Shown here: positions 17,116 to 24,864 of the stretch, piece by piece
How the letters are laid out: each line of letters begins with the position of its first letter
Position numbering within the stretch: position 1 is the stretch's first letter
Assembly (NCBI GenBank): GCA_024103495.1
Contig: JAGFIQ010000100.1
Span: 1 to 36,201 of the forward strand
Direction of reading: 5' to 3'
DNA: 36,201 bases
Origin: Aridibacter famidurans
GTDB lineage: Bacteria; Acidobacteriota; Blastocatellia; Pyrinomonadales; Pyrinomonadaceae
Made by a program: the position numbers and the translations under genes
Notes under the pieces: model-generated
Seen by the model: the letters and a program-made list of their open reading frames with translations, nothing else
Told to the model about the DNA's origin: nothing
Database searches by the model: none

Positions 17116-17880
17116 TCAAGGCGTCAACAGGGAGAGACAAGTGAGGCCCGCTTCCGCTTTCAAAAACTCGGAGATATTCACCTTCAGGACCTCGTACCCC
17201 TCGTCTCGCAGCCTCTCGATCGTTCGCGGAAACCCTTCGTGAGCGACGATCCTTTCTCCCAAGCTTAGGACGTTCGCGGCGAAAGGCTCCGAGGGATCGG
17301 CCTCGATAACGCGAAGTCCCTCGAATGCGGACGGATCGACCCACTCTCTGTTCATCAGCACCGTTTCATCATCCAGCGCCGTGACCGCGGTTTTGAGGTG
17401 AAGCGAGCCTTCCACAGGAACCGGCACGACCTCGTATCCCCATTCGGAGGTCAACGCAGTCAGCGCCTCGATCCCTTCTAGGTTTGTCCTTGAAGAGCAT
17501 CCGGCGTATATGCGCTTTCCTATCCTCAACATATCACCTCCGTCGATGCGCGCCGGACGTACGATCTGTCTTACACACCCCAAGAAGGATCTCAGCGTCT
17601 CGGAGACCATCTGCGACTCTCCCAAACGGGATTCAGCACCCAACGGCAGGAGGATCGCCGCCTCGGGCAGGATCAGCGCCGTGTCTTCCACGAACGCGCT
17701 GTCCGGATACTCGTTATCGGCCGGAAGCGTGATAACGGTGTAATTACATTTCGAAAGGATCTTGCGATAGGTTTCGTGCTGATACAACGCTAACCCCTGA
17801 TCTATCGGCACGCGGCCGATATGAGTCAGCTGGCAACAGGGGATCGTGTCGGGAGGCAGGCGGGTAAGTGCGTAATTCAA
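17116..17880 (-). CDS. Dimethylarginine dimethylaminohydrolase-like amidinohydrolase
   Basis: 254 residues, the usual length for bacterial DDAH. Motifs in order: PDSAFVEDTALIL (residues 59-71, substrate-binding acidic residues), RIDGGDMLRIGKRIYAG (111-127), catalytic His161 in SLHLKTA, and catalytic Cys248 in KAEAGLTCLSLL. This is the pentein-fold guanidino-modifying family, which hydrolyses methylated arginines to citrulline and methylamines. Arginine deiminase or a related amidinohydrolase cannot be excluded, but the VEDT / GGD / SLHLK / LTCLS set favours DDAH. It stands alone between two repeat elements and converges with threonine synthase. Confidence 0.9.
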   Translation of the reverse strand: MNYALTRLPPDTIPCCQLTHIGRVPIDQGLALYQHETYRKILSKCNYTVITLPADNEYPDSAFVEDTALILPEAAILLPLGAESRLGESQMVSETLRSFLGCVRQIVRPARIDGGDMLRIGKRIYAGCSSRTNLEGIEALTALTSEWGYEVVPVPVEGSLHLKTAVTALDDETVLMNREWVDPSAFEGLRVIEADPSEPFAANVLSLGERIVAHEGFPRTIERLRDEGYEVLKVNISEFLKAEAGLTCLSLLTP

Positions 17881-17913
17881 GGGGGTTTACGGAAGGTTTT
17901 GCTAGCGTTGAGT

Positions 17914-18036
17914 GAAGTAAAAAGTAAAAGGTAAAAAAGACTTGGGCTTGCCGAGTACTTCGTTCTTCGTCGTCCGATCCGGATTTTTGGCGCTTCGCTT
18001 CTTCTACCTTTTACTTTTTACCTTTTACTTACTACC
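17914..18036. repeat. AAAAGTAAAAGG-family inverted repeat
   Basis: The left arm is AAGTAAAAAGTAAAAGGTAA (17915 on). The right arm is CTACCTTTTACTTTTTACCT followed by TTTACTTACTACC (18004-18036). A GC-rich loop of about 65 bases separates them. It lies between two minus-strand genes. Confidence 0.85.
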
Positions 18037-18054
18037 TGTCATTTTTCCACCGGT

Positions 18055-18483
18055 TCAGGCGGTGATATAGCTCTCAAGCTGCTTGATCTGGAACTCCTGC
18101 TCTTCGATCTTCGCTTTTACCAGATCCCCGATAGAAAGCACGCCGATCACGGCTCCGCTGTTGACCACGGGAAGATGGCGGATCCTCTTCTCGGTCATCA
18201 GCGCCATACATTCTTCGACCGACCTTTCGGGATTGGTCGAGAATACCTTGTCCGTCATTATCTCGCGGACGGCCGTATCCCTGGACGATCTCCCTTGCAG
18301 GATCACTTTTCTAGCGTAGTCGCGCTCGGAGAGAATGCCCGTAAGCTGCTCCCCGTCCATCACAAGCAATGCCCCTATCCCCTTTTCTGCCATCATCTTG
18401 ATGGCGTCGAGCACCGAGCGGTCAGGCTCGATGGACCAAATCTCGTTCCCTTTCTGTTCCAGCAAGTGCTTCACAAGTTTCAT
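18055..18483 (-). CDS. CBS-domain-pair protein
   Basis: 142 residues from the ATG at 18483, preceded by GGAGAAAGC. The open frame extends 33 residues further upstream without support. Two CBS motifs fill the protein: residues about 8-62 (SVLDAIKMMAEKGIGALLVM, then GILSERDYARKVIL) and about 76-130 (SVEECMALMTEKRIRHLPVV, then GVLSIGDLVKAKI). A short C-terminal helix (EEQEFQIKQLESYITA) ends it. Stand-alone CBS pairs bind adenosine ligands such as AMP, ATP or SAM and regulate partner proteins. The partner is unknown here. It is divergent from the SAM methyltransferase gene at 18609. Confidence 0.92.
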   Translation of the reverse strand: MKLVKHLLEQKGNEIWSIEPDRSVLDAIKMMAEKGIGALLVMDGEQLTGILSERDYARKVILQGRSSRDTAVREIMTDKVFSTNPERSVEECMALMTEKRIRHLPVVNSGAVIGVLSIGDLVKAKIEEQEFQIKQLESYITA

Positions 18484-18608
18484 CGCTTTCTCCTCCAGAT
18501 GCGCGTCGGATGATTGAACAAGTAGGACAGGGCTTAATGCGATGCCGAGATAATATGCCATTCCCGAGTGCTTTATCAACATTTTTGCAATCCTGCTATT
18601 CTCAACCT

Positions 18609-19355
18609 GTGTTCAAACAGCGCAGCGAAAAGCTTGAAAGGATAGACACCGGCGACTACACGGCGGAGGAATATGACCGGTTTCTCGAGGACATTCGAAA
18701 GGTGAACCGGTACGCCGGCGATTCTAGGGCCTTGAGGAACTCGCTGATCGGCGCTTTGAGGAACTCGAGCACGGATCGTTTTTCAGTACTGGACGTCGGA
18801 GCGGGCTCCGGGGAACTTCTGAGGGAGATCGCAGGATACAGCCGCAAAGCGGGAAAAAGAGCCGATCTTCTCGGACTCGAGATCAACGAACGTTCAGCCC
18901 GCTCGATACTGGAGGAGTCAGAAGCGTTTCCGGAAATACGCGCCGTGCGCGGCGACGCGCTTCGGCTCCCGTTCCCTGACGGTGCTTTCGACTATGTCAT
19001 TTCCTCACTCTTCGCACATCATCTTACAGATCGTCAGATCAGTACCGCACTAGAGGAAATGGGAAGAGTGGCGAACCGCGAGATAGTTCTGATCGATCTG
19101 AACCGCCATCCCGCCGCGCTTTCGGCGTACAAGGTCTTCTGCAGCGTTTTCCGCATCAGTCAGCTTGTAAGACAGGACGGATCGTTATCAATTCTGCGAG
19201 GCTTCAAGGGTTCGGAACTGTTGGACCTCGCTCGGGCGGCGGGGTTTGAGAACGCCCGCGTCGAAAGGTCTTTCCCGTTCCGCCTGGTTCTAAGGATCAG
19301 TTTGCGACAACCCTCCCGGAATCCGTCGTCTCAAGCCGTTCAAGATGTGCGGTAA
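18609..19355 (+). CDS. Class I SAM-dependent methyltransferase
   Basis: 248 residues if started at the GTG at 18609. ATGs at 18555 or 18510 would add 18 or 33 residues of unconvincing sequence. The family typically opens with a 'RS.E.ld..d' segment, here KQRSEKLERIDTGDYTAEEY. The SAM-binding motif I is FSVLDVGAGSGELLREI. Motif II acidic residue is in LLGLEINERS. GDALRLPFPDGAFDYVISS gives motifs III/IV, and HHLTDRQISTALEEMGRV is the post-motif helix. The methyl acceptor is unknown. The 3' end overlaps the convergent Nudix-MBL gene by 59 bases. No SD precedes the GTG, and a TGCTATTCT extended -10-like element lies only a few bases upstream, so the message might be nearly leaderless. Confidence 0.85.
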   Translation: MFKQRSEKLERIDTGDYTAEEYDRFLEDIRKVNRYAGDSRALRNSLIGALRNSSTDRFSVLDVGAGSGELLREIAGYSRKAGKRADLLGLEINERSARSILEESEAFPEIRAVRGDALRLPFPDGAFDYVISSLFAHHLTDRQISTALEEMGRVANREIVLIDLNRHPAALSAYKVFCSVFRISQLVRQDGSLSILRGFKGSELLDLARAAGFENARVERSFPFRLVLRISLRQPSRNPSSQAVQDVR

Positions 19356-20799
19356 CGGACCGGACCGCGAGCGGCAATAGTTCCGGATCGAGATCGGTAT
19401 AGATTTCCTCCGCAATCTCTCTTGCCGTTATCAACCCGCGCTTAAGAGCCTCTTTTATTTGCCTTTCCCTCTCCAGCCTGTGTTCTATGTACTCGTCAAC
19501 CTTTGTTTTTGCGTCGGAGACCGCCGTGCCGTGAGAACCGCAAAGGGTCCGAAGGCCCTCTAGATCGCGCATTCTTCGGAGCGAGGCAAGATAATCGTCC
19601 ATATTGCCTTCGGGAGGATCGATCAGGACCGAACCGTGCGAGAGGACGTTGTCCATTGTCAAAAGGAAACCGAACTCGGGGTCGTAGAAAGAGAGGTGCC
19701 CGCGGGCGTGTCCGGGCGTATGAAGCACTTGAAGGTCAAAAGCCTCATTGTGCGAGTCTTCCAGGTTGTAAGTATCACCTTCACCGATCGTCCCGTCGAA
19801 TTCGGCATTGCCCTTCAGCGCGTCGGACGTATGAGTATGACCAACGACCGGCACCTCCACACCGTGGCGGGACGCTAAATGAGCTTTCAACGCCGCTTCC
19901 CCGCCGAAGTGATCGCGGTGAAGATGCGAAACGATGATAGCCTTGCAGATGCCCCCTTTCCCAACCAGTTCATCGATCAGACCCAAGAGTTTCTCCTGCT
20001 CGTAGGCCTCTCTCGACGCCGGATCGATCACGACAAACCGCTTCGATCCGACGATGAAACAATTCGTGTGGGTCGCCGGCGGCAGTGTCTTTGTCCTGAG
20101 CGGCATACAACAGATCCGGGAATTGAGCTCGATGTGATGGACCCGGCCGTCCATTCGGGCCGAAAGGTCACGCAGTTTCTCCGAACTTTCGGCAACCGAT
20201 ATCGAAGGATTCGCGAATTCGTTCAGCGCCCTTACGGAGAAGAGAACGGGAGGGGCGACAAGAACTTCCGAGCGTGACCATCGCCGCGTCGCCTCCAAAG
20301 GCTCGACGAACTCCACGTCGCGAAGTTCCCCGATCGCGGCGTAAGGCTCTTGTTTCTCCGGCACTCTGGAGATGAAGAAGCGCGTTCTGAAGCGGACGGG
20401 AGAGAACTCCGGTGTCGTCCAGCAGCCGGCGTATTTTAGATCGCGGCCTTCGATCCACAGCCCCCAGTGTTCGAGGATCTTGCTGAACGGCTCTCGGCCG
20501 GATACCAGGTCGTCGTGCAGCAAAGGAAACTGCCCTTTCGTCAGTTTCTCGCCGTTACGGACCAGAAGAACCCCTATCTCTTCGAATGTCTCTCGAACAG
20601 CGCATGCTTTGAGCCTGCGCATCTCCGGATCGCTTTCGTTGCGGACGTCGCAATTGCCGTCATCGGGCTCCAGTTTCCCGCCTGAGAAGCTGTGGTAGCC
20701 GCCCAGGAACCTGATCGCGGGATTCCTTTGAGCCCAAAGCACTTTTCGATCGTCGCGGCTGATCAGGATCAGAGACGCTGCGTCAAGGGGTGTGGTCAT
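19297..20799 (-). CDS. Nudix hydrolase / metallo-beta-lactamase fusion protein
   Basis: 500 residues from the ATG at 20799, which follows AGGAAATA. A longer frame to 20919 would overlap the upstream gene. Residues 1-190 are a Nudix domain: FSGGKLEPDD opens the Nudix box and AVRETFEEIGVLL (67-79) carries the REx2EE metal residues, with an insertion of about 20 residues between them. Residues about 215-420 are a metallo-beta-lactamase fold with HLHRDHFGGE (His292, His294, Asp296, His297), VLHTPGHARGHLS and SHG. A C-terminal winged-helix-like tail (about 425-500) matches the layout of LACTB2-type MBL enzymes, which are often RNases. The fusion suggests hydrolysis of a nucleoside- or CoA-diphosphate plus an ester or phosphodiester. 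The true substrate is unknown. The PKMT-like gene ends 19 bases upstream, so the two form an operon. Confidence 0.88.
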   Translation of the reverse strand: MTTPLDAASLILISRDDRKVLWAQRNPAIRFLGGYHSFSGGKLEPDDGNCDVRNESDPEMRRLKACAVRETFEEIGVLLVRNGEKLTKGQFPLLHDDLVSGREPFSKILEHWGLWIEGRDLKYAGCWTTPEFSPVRFRTRFFISRVPEKQEPYAAIGELRDVEFVEPLEATRRWSRSEVLVAPPVLFSVRALNEFANPSISVAESSEKLRDLSARMDGRVHHIELNSRICCMPLRTKTLPPATHTNCFIVGSKRFVVIDPASREAYEQEKLLGLIDELVGKGGICKAIIVSHLHRDHFGGEAALKAHLASRHGVEVPVVGHTHTSDALKGNAEFDGTIGEGDTYNLEDSHNEAFDLQVLHTPGHARGHLSFYDPEFGFLLTMDNVLSHGSVLIDPPEGNMDDYLASLRRMRDLEGLRTLCGSHGTAVSDAKTKVDEYIEHRLERERQIKEALKRGLITAREIAEEIYTDLDPELLPLAVRSVTAHLERLETTDSGRVVAN

Positions 20800-20818
20800 T
20801 ATTTCCTGCAGAAAGGTA

Positions 20819-22369
20819 TCAGGCTTCAAACACGCCGAGCCGGGCGAGATCTTCAAGGCTTTCCTCAACCCACGTTTCAAGCCGGCCCAGGAGTTCCTCA
20901 CGGTCGTCGAAGTCGTCAAGTGAATGGATGAACTCGCGCATCTCGGAAGTCAGTTCCGGAATCGTTCTGCTTCCGTCCGCGAGCCTCAATAGTTCTTCGG
21001 AAACGGGGTCCTCTATCCCCACGTTCAGTCCGAAAAGCGAGGTTATGTTCTTCGAGTTCCCGAGCTGCCATCGCGACAGCTTGTTAAGTCTGGGCCGTTC
21101 GGACAGCATCTGGGGAGCATCCGGGTAATAAACGTGAAGGTCCAGAAGATCGCTACCCTGGAAGATCCTCAGCATGATAGCCATCACGGTGGCTTCCTCT
21201 TTTTCCGCTGCGTTAAGAGGTATCCCCGCAGTCTCCACAGCAATCTTTGCATCCTGAATGAGCTGTTTGATCGGGATCGCACGGCCCCAGGCCTTTTGCA
21301 CTGCATCGAGTGCTGCCTTTGAAAGCGGATGATCGATCTCGATACCCTGATCTCTCTTGCCCTTGAATCTTACCTTCGCTTCCGGCGCCAAAACCAAAGG
21401 CTCCTGCTCCGGGGCGAGGGTGGTCGCGACGCTCATCTCCGCAAGCCTGGAAATCTCGAGTGACCGGTCGATCTCGACCTCTTTTCGGCAAAACAAAGAC
21501 TGCCGGAAAACCCGCGCCCTGAAGAAGTCCAGATATTGCTCCCGCTCGATCAGGTCATCGAGGGACTCGACGAATTCCCGGACCTCAACAGAGAAAAGGG
21601 CCATCGTCATCGTGTGGAACTCAGCCTCGCTGAGAAACTGAAGTCCGACACGATCGAGAAGCGAGCAGAATTCCGTGAAGTACAGCGGATGGTAGTCGTC
21701 CGACAAGTCGTCGTGGTAGAAGTCCGATTCGTCGTGCTTCACGTGGCGCTGGAACTCGTAGCGAAATGCAGGCTTTATAACCTTTGGCTCGATGCAGCCT
21801 TCCGCAAGAAGCGCAAGCAGGCCAACCGAATCGCGTACCTTTTGCCCCAGATCATCTTCATTCCTTGTGTGATACCTGAAGATGTCGCGAACCATTTCCC
21901 TGACGTATGCTCCGGGGTAGGCGTTATAGCTCAGGAATCCGATCCCTTTATCATCAAGCAGTTCACTGCAGACCTCAAAAATACGATCGCGAACCTCCAC
22001 AGGTATCCAGCTGATCAATCCGTGCCCGATTATGTAGTCGAACTTCCCAAAGTGATCGGCTGTTAGATCGGCAACGTCCATCGCCGCGAATTCAATATTG
22101 GAAATGCCCAGATCGTCGATCGAAGTTTTTGCAGAGTCGATATGTCGACTTGAGATATCGACGCCAACGAACTCTGACCCGGGGAGCGTGTAAGCGTGGG
22201 CAAGGAGATTGCTGCCGTTGCCGCAGCCCAGCTCAAGCACGCGGCACTTTTCAGGCGGTGCAGGCTTGATGCCGAAAAGCGTTGCGATCGTGGCCAGATG
22301 GTCCGGATTTGTGAGGTAGAAGAACTTACTCGGATACGGCATCCGGTCGTAGGCTTCGGCGATCTGCAT
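20819..22369 (-). CDS. Protein-lysine-methyltransferase-like SAM enzyme with regulatory domain
   Basis: 516 residues. The start YDRMPYPSKFFYLTNPDHLA leads into the SAM motif RVLELGCGNGSNLLAHA (residues 43-59), then FVGVDISSRHID, FDYIIGHGLISWIPVEVRD and FLSYNAYPGAYVREMVRDI. This order is that of methyltransferases with the PF10119-type regulatory domain, whose Rickettsia members (PKMT1/2) trimethylate lysines of an outer-membrane protein. Residues about 215-300 (the HDDLSDDYHPLYFTEF region) belong to the regulatory domain. The C-terminal 200 residues include a small winged-helix-like segment (DPVSEELLRLADGSRTIPEL). The acceptor here is unknown. It is the first gene of a two-gene unit with the Nudix-MBL fusion. 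Confidence 0.88.
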   Translation of the reverse strand: MQIAEAYDRMPYPSKFFYLTNPDHLATIATLFGIKPAPPEKCRVLELGCGNGSNLLAHAYTLPGSEFVGVDISSRHIDSAKTSIDDLGISNIEFAAMDVADLTADHFGKFDYIIGHGLISWIPVEVRDRIFEVCSELLDDKGIGFLSYNAYPGAYVREMVRDIFRYHTRNEDDLGQKVRDSVGLLALLAEGCIEPKVIKPAFRYEFQRHVKHDESDFYHDDLSDDYHPLYFTEFCSLLDRVGLQFLSEAEFHTMTMALFSVEVREFVESLDDLIEREQYLDFFRARVFRQSLFCRKEVEIDRSLEISRLAEMSVATTLAPEQEPLVLAPEAKVRFKGKRDQGIEIDHPLSKAALDAVQKAWGRAIPIKQLIQDAKIAVETAGIPLNAAEKEEATVMAIMLRIFQGSDLLDLHVYYPDAPQMLSERPRLNKLSRWQLGNSKNITSLFGLNVGIEDPVSEELLRLADGSRTIPELTSEMREFIHSLDDFDDREELLGRLETWVEESLEDLARLGVFEA

Positions 22370-22436
22370 CGTGATTCGGCTCCTATGTGATTATCGGTGC
22401 CGAGAATTTAACACAGGCCTTTGTTCAATGACCAAT

Positions 22437-22560
22437 GCGGAGTTAGCGGTGCGCTGGGAGCGGTGAGCGGGGAGCGTGGCAGAAACGCGACGGTCAGGGA
22501 GCGTGCCGATCAAAAGGCGGAACCCCGAGCGTGAACGGTGAGCCGTGAGCCTGCGCACGC
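22437..22560. repeat. Short-word repeat tract (GAGCGGTGAGCGGGGAGCG-type)
   Basis: The tract stutters GAGCGGTGAGCGGGGAGCG and later CGGTGAGCCGTGAGC. It shares GGAGCGTGCCG with 12839-12850, and GGAACCC(C/G)GAGCG with 12213-12222 and 12709-12721, so phrases recur between gaps 10 kb apart. No gene is visible here. Confidence 0.6.
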
Positions 22561-22575
22561 CGACTCGCGACTCTC

Positions 22576-22641
22576 CGTGTTGCTTCGTGTTCCTTCGTGG
22601 TTCAGAACGATCTCAACCACAAAGGAACACAAAGAGACACA
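22576..22641. repeat. ACAAAGGAACAC-family hairpin repeat
   Basis: The left arm GTGTTGCTTCGTGTTCCTTC continues into GTGGTT. The right arm is AACCACAAAGGAACACAAAG followed by AGACAC, with an 11-base loop. The arms can pair along almost their whole length. It lies 13 bases past the stop of the pirin gene (22654). Confidence 0.85.
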
Positions 22642-22653
22642 TAGCGGGAATCT

Positions 22654-23355
22654 TCAGTTCAGATCGAACAGGAGGACCTCGCTCTCCCCGGCCGTCGAGA
22701 CTATCTCGATCCGGGATTCGTCGCTGACCGCAGCGCCGTCGCTCGCATCAAGCTTCATCCCGTTCACCTCCACCGAACCCTTGATGACCTGGATCCAGCC
22801 GTGGCGGCCTTCGGCGAACGCGTGCGTCACCGAATCGCCTTCCTCGAGTATCGAGGCATAAAGCGCGACGTCCTGGTTGATCTTGACGGACCCGTCATCG
22901 CCGCCCTTTGAAGCGACCAGCCGAAGCCTGCCTTTCTTCTCTTCGGGCGCGAAGTAGGTCTGTTCGTATCCCGGCTCGAGGCTATTCTGGTCCGGAACTA
23001 TCCAGATCTGGTAGAAATGGACCTTCTCCTCGTCCGACGGATTGAACTCGCTGTGCCTGATCCCCGTGCCGGCGGTCATCCGCTGGACCTCGTGCGGCTT
23101 CAGCACTTCCGATCCCCCACTGCTGTCCTTGTGAGCCAGAGCGCCCTCGACCACGTACGAAATGATCTCCATATCCTTGTGGCCGTGCGTTCCGAAACCC
23201 TTGCCCGGTTCGACCCGGTCCTCGTTGATCACGCGGAGCGTACGGAATCCCATAAACTCCGGGTCGTAATATGTGTTGAATGAGAACGTGTGATTTGTAT
23301 CGAGCCACCCGTAATTCGCGTGACCCCTTTCTTCAGCCTTTCTTACCTTTATCAT
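22654..23355 (-). CDS. Pirin family protein (YhhW-like)
   Basis: 233 residues, typical for bacterial pirins. AAGGAGGGAAAG gives a strong ribosome binding site before the ATG. N-terminal cupin: RKAEERGHANYGWLDTNHTF and FGTHGHKDMEIISYVVEG. The metal site is His57, His59, His101 and Glu103 (in IRHSEFNPS). A second, degenerate cupin occupies residues about 140-233. Some bacterial pirins (YhhW) show quercetin dioxygenase activity; others act as redox-sensing co-regulators. The physiological role here is unknown. Its neighbours are a hairpin repeat downstream and a response regulator upstream on the same strand (114-bp gap). Confidence 0.93.
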   Translation of the reverse strand: MIKVRKAEERGHANYGWLDTNHTFSFNTYYDPEFMGFRTLRVINEDRVEPGKGFGTHGHKDMEIISYVVEGALAHKDSSGGSEVLKPHEVQRMTAGTGIRHSEFNPSDEEKVHFYQIWIVPDQNSLEPGYEQTYFAPEEKKGRLRLVASKGGDDGSVKINQDVALYASILEEGDSVTHAFAEGRHGWIQVIKGSVEVNGMKLDASDGAAVSDESRIEIVSTAGESEVLLFDLN

Positions 23356-23469
23356 CTTTCCCTCCTTGTCCCGCGGCTTGCGCCGAACCGTAACAAAAGG
23401 ATAAGGCCTTCGAAGCGGTTTGCAATCATCAATTCCGGCGAACTCCGGGTCACCAATTCGGGTGATGTC

Positions 23470-24093
23470 TCAGACGTCGATCCTTACAAGGCCGCGGCGG
23501 ATCGCGGTCGTTGTCGCCGACGTGCGGTCGGAAACGCCGAGCTTGCCGAAGATGTTCTTCACGTGGGTCTTGACCGTATTCTCGGATACATCGAGCGCGA
23601 ATCCGATCTCCTTGTTCGACATCCCGCCGACAAGCATCTCGAGTATCCTCTGCTCCGATTTCGTCAACTCTTCCAATCCGAGATTTTCTGTCAGTATCGC
23701 CGCGATGTGCTCCGGAATGAACTTCCTGCCCGACGCGACAAGGCGTATCGCTCTGACAAGCTCGCCCGGCGAGACGTCCTTGCTTACATATCCGAGTGCT
23801 CCTTTTCGGATCGACCGTGCGATCTCGGCATCGCCCGAATGCTCCGCGAGAACTATGATCTTCGCTCGTTTACCGCCGGCGAGATACTCTTCGATGTCGT
23901 CCACGGCGCACGAATCAGGAAGCCTCAGGCTTAGTATCACGACATCGGGCGAGATCTCGCGAAACTTCTCGACGCCTTCCGCGCCCGAACCCGCCTCGGC
24001 GATAAGTTCGATATCGGATTCGCCCTGAAGCACGGCACGGATCCCGAGGCGCACGAGTTCCTGATCTTCGACAAGAAGCACTCTGATCGGCAT
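23470..24093 (-). CDS. LuxR-type response regulator with degenerate phospho-acceptor
   Basis: 207 residues from the ATG at 24093; the longer frame to 24270 runs into the divergent gene. Residues 1-120 are a receiver domain (VLLVEDQELVRLGIRAVL, acidic pair Glu9/Asp10, Lys105 in GYVSKD). Residues about 140-200 are a LuxR/NarL helix-turn-helix (LTKSEQRILEMLVGGMSNKE, then VSENTVKTHVKNIFGKLGV). The usual phospho-acceptor Asp is Ser55 (codon AGC in SPDVVILSLRLPD), and the conserved switch Thr/Ser is Ala83 (VLAEHS). It therefore probably does not signal by classic phosphorylation and may act constitutively, by ligand, or through a partner. No histidine kinase is adjacent. TGATAAGAT lies close to the start codon, so the message may be nearly leaderless. 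Confidence 0.92.
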   Translation of the reverse strand: MPIRVLLVEDQELVRLGIRAVLQGESDIELIAEAGSGAEGVEKFREISPDVVILSLRLPDSCAVDDIEEYLAGGKRAKIIVLAEHSGDAEIARSIRKGALGYVSKDVSPGELVRAIRLVASGRKFIPEHIAAILTENLGLEELTKSEQRILEMLVGGMSNKEIGFALDVSENTVKTHVKNIFGKLGVSDRTSATTTAIRRGLVRIDV

Positions 24094-24125
24094 AGCCGTT
24101 ATCTTATCAGAAGCAGCGCCGATGC

Positions 24126-24144
24126 TTTGCGGTAAACCCGCAAA
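24126..24144. promoter_or_regulatory. Palindrome in the divergent promoter region
   Basis: A perfect 7-bp inverted repeat TTTGCGG-TAAAC-CCGCAAA lies between the response regulator and the HslV-like gene. Its left half overlaps a possible -35 (TTGCGG) spaced 17 bases from TAGACT for the plus-strand gene. It could be an operator for the neighbouring regulator. Confidence 0.4.
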
Positions 24145-24193
24145 AGAACTAGACTTTTCTATTCGAAACAGACCCGGAACGGACAAGTAGCAT

Positions 24194-24763
24194 ATGTCAA
24201 CGATCGTCGTAGTCAGAAAGGACGGCAAGGCAGTCATCGCCGCCGACACGCTCACGACCTGCGGAAGCACGAAGGAATCCGCGGATTACGTCGTCAACCA
24301 CCACAAGATCATCTCCAGCCAGGGCTCGTATCTCGGGATCACCGGCTCCGCGAGCCTGCAGATCGCCGTCCTGGACTTTCTGCAAAGAAGGAAAAAGCGT
24401 CCTACGCTTACAAGCGTCGCGGACATTTATCGCTTCGGCCTCCAGCTTCATCGGGAACTGAAGGACGAGTACTTTCTTCGCCCCGACGACGAGGAAGATT
24501 TCGAGACCTTCCGAGGCGATATCCTGATCGCGAACAGCAGCGGCATCTTCGGGCTTAGCTCGTACCGGTACGTGCAGGAATATTCGAAGTTCTACGCCAA
24601 CGGCAGCGGAGCCGAGTACGCGCTCGGCGCATTGTTCGCGATATACGGAAGTGACAGATCTCCAGAGGACATCGCCGAGACCGCCGTCCGCGCGGGAGCG
24701 GAGTTCGACGACGGCTCAGCCCTCCCCATTACCTCCCATTCCGTGAAGCTCAAAAAGAGCTAG
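24194..24763 (+). CDS. HslV-like Ntn hydrolase (proteasome-type peptidase)
   Basis: 189 residues. The N-terminus MSTIVVVRKDGKAVIAADT aligns with the start of HslV (Met-Thr-Thr-Ile-Val, then DGK..IAgD). After Met removal, Ser2 would be the N-terminal nucleophile where HslV has Thr. Further family features are NHHKIISSQGSYLGITGSAS, DILIANSSGIFGLSS and a C-terminal AGAEFDDGSALPITS. It seems to belong to a stand-alone branch of proteasome-fold hydrolases that I recall as often mis-named in databases. There is no HslU or other unfoldase next to it, so it may act on peptides or with a remote ATPase. It is divergent from the response regulator across a palindrome, and followed by a separate promoter. 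Confidence 0.82.
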   Translation: MSTIVVVRKDGKAVIAADTLTTCGSTKESADYVVNHHKIISSQGSYLGITGSASLQIAVLDFLQRRKKRPTLTSVADIYRFGLQLHRELKDEYFLRPDDEEDFETFRGDILIANSSGIFGLSSYRYVQEYSKFYANGSGAEYALGALFAIYGSDRSPEDIAETAVRAGAEFDDGSALPITSHSVKLKKS

Positions 24764-24775
24764 CGCCGGGCGCGG

Positions 24776-24784
24776 TGCTATAAT
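24776..24784 (+). promoter_or_regulatory. Consensus extended -10 promoter of the second VWFA gene
   Basis: TGCTATAAT is a perfect TGnTATAAT element about 80 bases before the ATG at 24865. It overlaps the right half of an imperfect inverted repeat (TAGCGCC / GGTGCTA, 24761-24780) that may end the HslV-like transcript. Confidence 0.6.
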
Positions 24785-24864
24785 CGCGTTTTACCCAAAG
24801 CGAGATCCTGTCGCCGGAACCTTTCGGCTGTCGGATCGGCGTTGAACGACATCAAAGCCGGCAA

